This document shows, piece by piece, positions 40,518-44,845 of a DNA stretch of 44,845 bases. Numbering within the stretch: the first letter of the stretch is position 1; the number at the start of each line of letters is the position of its first letter. The position numbers were made by a program, and so were the translations under genes. Source of the DNA: Oscillospiraceae bacterium (GTDB lineage: Bacteria > Bacillota > Clostridia > Oscillospirales > Oscillospiraceae). Under the pieces are notes generated by a model. It saw only the letters and a program-made list of their open reading frames with translations. It made no database searches and was not told the origin of the DNA. The stretch lies in assembly GCA_017548065.1 (NCBI GenBank), contig JAFYNQ010000005.1:1-44845 (forward strand), in the 5' to 3' direction.

Positions 40518-41131
40518 TCACTTTTTGGATTTTGCTTTGCTTTCCAACTCCGCCTTTTTCTTGCGCTCCGCCTCACAGCGGGTGTCAATAGAGGCGATTA
40601 CAAAAGCACGCTCATTGATTGGCAAGGCCAAAAACTTGGACGGCTCCCACCCAAACTTTTGCAGACAGAAGTGTGCATAGTTTGCGTATGGGTCACCGTC
40701 CTTTATCAGTTTTTTGCCTCATCAACCAGCTCACCCTCCGTCTTAAAGCCGTTGACCTGGAAACACTCCGTCACATAGTCATCAAACTCACCGGCAGTGA
40801 GCAGCTTGCCCAGCAGCTCATGGGGGGTCATAACGCCCCAATCGTTCTGGAGGTCGGCGCTGTTCAAGTCGGGGAACACAGTGCACCGGGCCGCAACTTT
40901 GGCCTGGAAAGTGTGAGTGTCAAGCTGCTGGGTAAACTGGTTTTTCTTGCCCGGCACCTGCACCTGCTTGATGCAAGCGCTGCGGATGCGGGAATACTCA
41001 TCAGCCGTGATGCAGCAGATTTCCCACTCAATAGGCTTGCCGTCCTCCCCCGTGATACGGGGGGAGGCAGCATAGCGCACATTTTCAACGGTTTTGACAT
41101 TGGAACGCATAAAAGCGGACAGGTTGCTCAT
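40518..41131 (-). CDS. Tail assembly chaperone, long form made by -1 frameshift
   Basis: The short form (40706-41131, 141 residues, XkdN-like) ends GCA AAA AAC TGA. The heptamer A AAA AAC (40715-40709) is the classic -1 slippery sequence, one codon before the stop. Shifting gives 63 more residues (LIKDGDPYANYAHFCLQKFG and on) ending at 40518 with a Lys/Glu-rich tail, 204 residues in all. The two forms match the G and GT chaperones of other phages: the long form coats the tape measure protein and recruits tube subunits. The added segment has no start codon or ribosome site of its own. Confidence 0.9.
40706..41131 (-). CDS. Tail assembly chaperone, short form (XkdN-like)
   Basis: This 141-residue protein starts SNLSAFMRSNVKTVENVRYAAS. 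The segment WEICCITADEYSRIRSACIKQV and the C-terminal HELLGKLLTAGEFDDYVTECFQVNG are typical of XkdN-type chaperones between tube and tape measure genes. It is the main product when ribosomes do not slip. The ATG has AAAGGAGG upstream. Confidence 0.9.
   Translation of the reverse strand: MSNLSAFMRSNVKTVENVRYAASPRITGEDGKPIEWEICCITADEYSRIRSACIKQVQVPGKKNQFTQQLDTHTFQAKVAARCTVFPDLNSADLQNDWGVMTPHELLGKLLTAGEFDDYVTECFQVNGFKTEGELVDEAKN
40709..40715 (-). promoter_or_regulatory. Programmed -1 ribosomal frameshift site (A AAA AAC)
   Basis: AAAAAAC on the minus strand, in the reading phase GCA AAA AAC, directly before the short-form stop TGA. It fits the X XXY YYZ rule exactly. No strong pseudoknot was found just downstream by eye; the following stretch is weakly structured. 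Confidence 0.9.
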
Positions 41132-41162
41132 AGATGATTTCCTCCTTTAGTTGGTGCCGCCC

Positions 41163-41636
41163 TTACATATAGGCGGGGTTGGTGTGCTTTTCGGGTCTGG
41201 TGATGCTGTCGCAGTAGCCCTCAATGGTCTGCTCAACAAATTCACCCTCTGCGTTGAACATGGACAGCAGCACATCACCGTCCAGCACACAGCCGTTGTA
41301 AATCTTGGTGCTGCGGCCCACAGAGGTGGCAGGGTCATCATTGGAGGTCTGGATGTCAAAGGTGGGCATCACGCCGGTCTTGATAAACTCATCAATGACC
41401 TCATCAAAGATTTCCGTGCACTTGTAGATGGTCATGGAGAAAGCCAGGGCCACGGTCTGGGGCTTGTGGCCCACAACGGGGTTGCCCAGACGGTAAACCT
41501 CCTTGGTGGTGAGGGAGGCCTTGCCCTCAAACTCCTTGGCCATCAGCATGGAGTAGCGGGTGCCTTTCAGCGTCACAAAGCACTCAGCAAAGTTGGCGCT
41601 CACGGCATCCTGGGTGTTCATGGTAGGATTAGACAT
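41163..41636 (-). CDS. Tail tube protein (XkdM-like)
   Basis: This 157-residue protein follows the sheath gene. The sequence NTQDAVSANFAECFVTLKGTRYSMLMAKEFEGKASLTTKEV and RSTKIYNGCVLDGDVLLSMFNAEGEFVEQTIEG is the XkdM pattern of the tube subunit, a beta-sandwich that stacks as hexameric rings inside the sheath. The start has GGGAGGG upstream. Confidence 0.92.
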   Translation of the reverse strand: MSNPTMNTQDAVSANFAECFVTLKGTRYSMLMAKEFEGKASLTTKEVYRLGNPVVGHKPQTVALAFSMTIYKCTEIFDEVIDEFIKTGVMPTFDIQTSNDDPATSVGRSTKIYNGCVLDGDVLLSMFNAEGEFVEQTIEGYCDSITRPEKHTNPAYM

Positions 41637-41649
41637 GTTTCTCCCTCCC

Positions 41650-42972
41650 TTACTGGATAATAACGCTCATGTAGAGCTGGCCCATGGCGTTGACGATGTT
41701 GAGGCCGTCCATGTTGCAGACAACGGCCTTTTTGGTATCGCCCTGGGTGCAGGTCACGGTGTTCTCATCGAAGTCCTCAACGGCACGGATTTTCTCAAGC
41801 TCCTGGATGAGCTTGACAATATCATTCCACAGAGAGGAACGGCCAGAGGCATCATTGGGAACGGTGCCTACATAGCGGGTGTTGAACAGGACCGCCACAT
41901 CATTGGCGATCTGGTCACACACACGCATGGTCTGGTTGCTCTGGAACACAGCACCCTTGGTGTCACTCAGAGTGAGCAGAGTGTTGATGTCATCCAGGAC
42001 ACGGGTGACACCGTTGACATTGTGGAACATGAATTTGCCAGCCTTGATGGCGGCCTCAAGCTCCACCTGGGTGTAGTCGGTGTCAACGATCAGCTCACCA
42101 TCATACTTGCTGTTGGTGAGGGACTTGTTGACAGCAACGCCAGCATGGGCACCTGCGGCCCAGTACACAATGGCGTGCTCCTCAACACCGGCAATGGCGG
42201 CGTGGGTGGAGGTGTTCCACACACCAATCACGCCCTCATAGTCAGCATTGGGCTGCCATGCCACCAACTGGAATTTAGCGCCCAGCTCATCACGCAGACG
42301 CTTGGTGTAGGCAGCATAGAGCTGCACTGTGGTGGCATCTGCCACAGGGCAGCACAGGGTGTTGAAAGCATAGGCCTCCACGGCATCCAGGAAAGCCTGG
42401 TGTGCATCGCCGGTGATCTCCGCAACATCGGAGCCGCCGGTCAGAGGAGTGCCCGCAGTAGCCTCCAGAGCTGCGTCACTCTTAAAGGCCACAAAGTCAT
42501 TGGCCACCAGATCAGCAGCCTTGCTGACGGTCTGAGTGTCCACACAGATGCCGTCCAGATAGGTGCTGACATCCAGCATGCCATCATTGTCCACATTAGC
42601 GGCCACCTTGATGGTCAGATCATTGCCACGCACACCGGGGTGCTTTGCAGTAGCCAGCGCACAAGCAGCTTTGACAGCGCCAGTGCCCAGGCGGTAGCAG
42701 TAGACGGTGGTGGCGTGCAGGAAAATCTCACGCAGGGGCAGCATCTTGGGGTGGTCATAGGCATAGCCAAAGATGACCTTGCTGTTTTTCTGAAAATCGC
42801 CGGAGGTGACAGCAAAAACCTCACCCTCCGGGCCCCAGCTCAGAGCAAAAGGTGCAGCCGCATAGCCTCTGTTGGACAGAGTAGCGGATGCCTTTGCCAC
42901 GCTGGTGAAATTGACATAAGTGCCCGGCAAAACCTTGTTCTGGGTCAGCCAGGTGCCTCCGCCAAGAGCCAT
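41650..42972 (-). CDS. Tail sheath protein (XkdK-like)
   Basis: This 440-residue protein has an N-terminus GGGTWLTQNKVLPGTYVNFTS, FALSWGPEGEVFAV and the C-terminal GQLYMSVIIQ region, all features of contractile sheath subunits; the Gly-rich N-terminal strand and C-terminal strand make the mesh between subunits. This gene proves the tail is contractile. It starts one base after the previous stop, with AAGGTG upstream. Confidence 0.95.
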   Translation of the reverse strand: MALGGGTWLTQNKVLPGTYVNFTSVAKASATLSNRGYAAAPFALSWGPEGEVFAVTSGDFQKNSKVIFGYAYDHPKMLPLREIFLHATTVYCYRLGTGAVKAACALATAKHPGVRGNDLTIKVAANVDNDGMLDVSTYLDGICVDTQTVSKAADLVANDFVAFKSDAALEATAGTPLTGGSDVAEITGDAHQAFLDAVEAYAFNTLCCPVADATTVQLYAAYTKRLRDELGAKFQLVAWQPNADYEGVIGVWNTSTHAAIAGVEEHAIVYWAAGAHAGVAVNKSLTNSKYDGELIVDTDYTQVELEAAIKAGKFMFHNVNGVTRVLDDINTLLTLSDTKGAVFQSNQTMRVCDQIANDVAVLFNTRYVGTVPNDASGRSSLWNDIVKLIQELEKIRAVEDFDENTVTCTQGDTKKAVVCNMDGLNIVNAMGQLYMSVIIQ

Positions 42973-42973
42973 A

Positions 42974-43159
42974 TTATTTCACCTTACCTTTCATGTACTT
43001 GTTAATCAGCGCATCCACCTCATCCAAGGTGTAGGCCTTGCCATCGTCCAGCAGGGCGCTGATAATGTCCCGCTGGTTGGCATATTTCTTGGAGGCGGTC
43101 AACTGTGCCTTGGTGTAGGTAGCCGCCGCCTGTTCCGTTTTGGTTTCGGTCTTAGCCAT
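42974..43159 (-). CDS. Small neck/tail protein of unknown function
   Basis: This 61-residue protein has a polar N-terminus (AKTETKTEQAAATYTKAQL) and a helical C-terminus (TLDEVDALINKYMKGKVK). It sits between the terminator protein and the sheath, where PBSX-like phages often have a similar short gene. The ribosome site is AGGAGGG. Function unknown. Confidence 0.75.
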   Translation of the reverse strand: MAKTETKTEQAAATYTKAQLTASKKYANQRDIISALLDDGKAYTLDEVDALINKYMKGKVK

Positions 43160-43165
43160 AGCCTT

Positions 43166-43588
43166 TTAGCCCTCCTGTTCGATGTGCAGAGTTTCCATGA
43201 GGTCATGCGTCTGCACAATAAAGATGCTGTGGTCATACCGCAGAAATACATGGAGCACATCACCGTCCACCTGCCACTCACAGGAGGCCGCATGGATGGT
43301 GTCACCCTGTGGGGTTTTGATGCTGCCCAGCAGTTGGGTGAGCTTGTCTGCTTTGTCATAGCAGTCCACCTCACCGCCCGCCGGGTAGTAGATCACATCC
43401 ACCACAGGAGTGCGCTTGTAACGCTGGCCCACCTCTTTGGTGTGTCCGGCGCTGAGTAAAACCACATTAAAGTCACCAGGGGAAAGTCCCTGTTTCACAT
43501 TCCCGCCATGCACTTTGCTGGCAGGAAAAGCGGCGTGCAGCGCAAGGCTCACGCCGTCAAAAATGCTGTTGAAATTGATCTCAGACAT
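43166..43588 (-). CDS. Tail terminator / head-tail joining protein (DUF6838-like)
   Basis: This 140-residue protein runs from the ATG at 43588, with GGGAGG upstream, overlapping the previous gene by eight bases. The sequence SEINFNSIFDGVSLALHAAFP and RTPVVDVIYYPA are typical of the tail terminator family in clostridial phages. It caps the tail tube and joins it to the neck. Confidence 0.85.
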   Translation of the reverse strand: MSEINFNSIFDGVSLALHAAFPASKVHGGNVKQGLSPGDFNVVLLSAGHTKEVGQRYKRTPVVDVIYYPAGGEVDCYDKADKLTQLLGSIKTPQGDTIHAASCEWQVDGDVLHVFLRYDHSIFIVQTHDLMETLHIEQEG

Positions 43589-44078
43589 TGAATACCTCCC
43601 GCAAAAGGTCCTCCAGTTTCCTCTCCAAAATGGCCGGAGCGATGCGCTCAAGCTCTTGCTCAGAGAGGGTGAGGAAATACTGCCCACGCACCCAACCGTT
43701 GCCGCCGGGTGTTCTGTGCCCAAACTCCACATAGCTGGCATACTCCACCGGGTTGATGACCTCAATGGTGTAGTTGTTGCCGCTCTTTGTGATTGGCAGG
43801 GCGCTTGCATAGGCTTTGGCATCCGTTTTGCCTCCGCCGCTGGCCGCCTCATCGTGGGTCTTGGCCGTCCAGCCACGGCGCAGGGTGCCGCCCTTTTTGC
43901 CGCTGGCCTTTGGGTATTGACCAACGGGCGTGCGGGGGATGACAAGCGCCAGCAACCGTGCCGCCAGCTCCTTGGAGGCATCCCGGCAAAACTTGTCCAG
44001 GTCCATACTCTGGAGCTTTTCAAGGTTTTCCCGGAGTTGCTGGAGCTGCTTATAATCACAGTTGCCCCATCTTGCCAT
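43581..44078 (-). CDS. HK97 gp10-like / XkdI neck protein
   Basis: This 165-residue protein runs from an ATG overlapping the previous stop (TAATG, AAGGAG upstream). The core is TPVGQYPKASGKKGGTLRRGW and INPVEYASYVEFGHRT, which matches HK97 gp10-type tail completion/neck proteins. It has a charged helical N-terminus. It helps join head and tail. Confidence 0.9.
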   Translation of the reverse strand: MARWGNCDYKQLQQLRENLEKLQSMDLDKFCRDASKELAARLLALVIPRTPVGQYPKASGKKGGTLRRGWTAKTHDEAASGGGKTDAKAYASALPITKSGNNYTIEVINPVEYASYVEFGHRTPGGNGWVRGQYFLTLSEQELERIAPAILERKLEDLLREVFNV

Positions 44079-44446
44079 TAAGCCCACTCCTTAAAGAGCT
44101 CAAGCGGGATTTCCTTGTGGGCCGTATAGACCGCAGGTTTGCCGCTCTGCTCATAGTCGCAGGTCACGCCATTCTGGGTGACAGTAATTTTTGACCCCGC
44201 CGGGATGTCCACAGCGGGGTCAATGTGCAATGTTACCGTCTGGACCACTTGGGCGGCCCCATCAACAGGCTCAGTATTCTTTACGGTCTTAAAGGAGATG
44301 CGGCAGGGCTCATCCTTGAGCAGCACACGCTCCTTGGGCTCCGTGCGGCCATTGTCGGGGTTGAGCTGCCCCTCCAGCACGGTGACCGTTGCCCGGCCAT
44401 TCCAGAGGCTCTGGACGGCCTTTTTATGGGCGGGGTTGGTTACCAC
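44078..44446 (-). CDS. Head-tail connector / stopper (XkdH-like)
   Basis: This 122-residue protein is mostly beta sequence (RATVTVLEGQLNP, CRISFKTVKN, VTLHIDPAVDIPAGSKITVTQNG). Its position after the first connector and before gp10 matches the XkdH/head closure stopper. It overlaps the upstream gene by seven bases. It keeps DNA inside the head until the tail joins. Confidence 0.85.
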   Translation of the reverse strand: MVTNPAHKKAVQSLWNGRATVTVLEGQLNPDNGRTEPKERVLLKDEPCRISFKTVKNTEPVDGAAQVVQTVTLHIDPAVDIPAGSKITVTQNGVTCDYEQSGKPAVYTAHKEIPLELFKEWA

Positions 44447-44841
44447 CGCAGCCTCCTAAAAGCGGCCAGGATGCTCTCAGAGGGGTGGATGAGCCTGTCC
44501 AGCATGGCATCAAAGCGTGCCTCTGCTGTGCTGACACCCTCACTGGCTCCAGCAAAGGTGACAGACACATCACCCTCCGTGATGCTCTTGGCCGGTGCGG
44601 AGAAGTCAAAGCCCTCCACACCGTCCAGTTGCCCGGCGGCTTTCTTGTCAAAGAGGAATTGACCGGCCACTTTATCAGCGTGCACATAGAAAAGCCCCTT
44701 GGGCATCTCCTTGTGGTTGATCTCAAGGAGGATTTCCTGCTCACACTGGCTGATTAAAAGCTCAAGGCCGGTTTTGTCATCATCGGTGACGGTGTAGCCC
44801 AGCATGGCCAGCCGGGCCACAGCGGCCTCATAGACGGTCAT
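44440..44841 (-). CDS. Head-tail connector (gp6/YqbG-like)
   Basis: This 133-residue protein is the full copy of the gene partly repeated at 1-137. It is helical: N-terminal TVYEAAVARLAMLGYTVTDDDKTGLELLISQCEQEILLEINH, then KSITEGDVSVTFAG and LDRLIHPSESILAAFRRLRW. The pattern is that of adaptor proteins that bind under the portal. On the circle it follows the capsid gene with an 11-base gap. Confidence 0.92.
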   Translation of the reverse strand: MTVYEAAVARLAMLGYTVTDDDKTGLELLISQCEQEILLEINHKEMPKGLFYVHADKVAGQFLFDKKAAGQLDGVEGFDFSAPAKSITEGDVSVTFAGASEGVSTAEARFDAMLDRLIHPSESILAAFRRLRW

Positions 44842-44845
44842 GGCC
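44705..44845. repeat. Terminal direct repeat, copy 2 (circle-closing overlap)
   Basis: Identical to bases 1-141. Joining the copies restores a single connector gene next to the capsid gene. Confidence 0.95.

Noticed and set aside
1..44845. tRNA or rRNA genes
   Set aside because: No cloverleaf-like arms with CCA-adjacent stems or T-loop motifs were noticed in the few intergenic gaps.

Overview
The window is one complete, circularly closed genome of a tailed phage with a contractile tail (myovirus-like, PBSX/Xkd-type tail module). Bases 1-141 are repeated exactly as 44705-44845, so the unique circle is about 44,704 bp. The G+C-rich composition, strong AGGAGG ribosome sites, SPP1-type portal, XkdX/CD1375-type small proteins and NlpC/P60-LysM endolysin suggest a host in the Clostridia (Oscillospirales-like gut Firmicutes). 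This host is an inference, not something the sequence proves.

Nearly all genes lie on the minus strand and form one long programme read from high to low coordinates. (1) Immunity and control region, 25.0-27.8 kb: two XRE-type regulators with recognisable promoters and operator-like palindromes, two plus-strand genes of unknown function with their own promoter and terminator, and an IS30-family DDE transposase. No tyrosine or serine integrase is present anywhere. (2) Early operon, 24.9 kb down to 8.3 kb: a stand-alone IS30-type HTH protein, a ribbon-helix-helix-like protein, a membrane-anchored lytic transglycosylase, DUF2800, DUF2815 (ssDNA-binding type), family A DNA polymerase, a C5-methylase-like enzyme, a PP-loop ATPase, a radical-SAM-like enzyme, ThyX, a MazG-like gene broken by one base, a VapE-type primase-helicase, an iteron-rich AT-rich region (candidate replication origin), a VRR-NUC nuclease, an SNF2-like helicase and an ArpU/DUF1492-type late regulator. 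(3) Packaging and head, 8.1 kb down to base 1 and through the circle junction: TerS, TerL, an HExxH protein, portal, a MuF protein with a C-terminal deaminase toxin domain plus a translationally coupled putative immunity gene, scaffold, major capsid protein, and connectors. (4) Tail, 44.8-32.3 kb: neck proteins, sheath, tube, tail chaperone with a canonical -1 frameshift, tape measure, LysM/baseplate proteins and a tail fibre. (5) A diversity-generating retroelement, 30.9-32.45 kb: variable repeat at the 3' end of the fibre gene, template repeat, and reverse transcriptase. (6) Small CD1375-type proteins and the lysis cassette, 30.9-27.8 kb.

The most notable points are: a complete retroelement with 19 of 20 template/variable differences at template adenines; a MuF-deaminase polymorphic toxin with its coupled partner gene; a temperate-looking phage whose only recombinase is an IS30-type transposase, next to a long inverted repeat that could be either an attenuator or joined genome ends; a symmetric 12-bp-phased iteron array; and a nucleotide/DNA-modification-like gene cluster whose radical-SAM-like enzyme lacks the usual middle cysteine.
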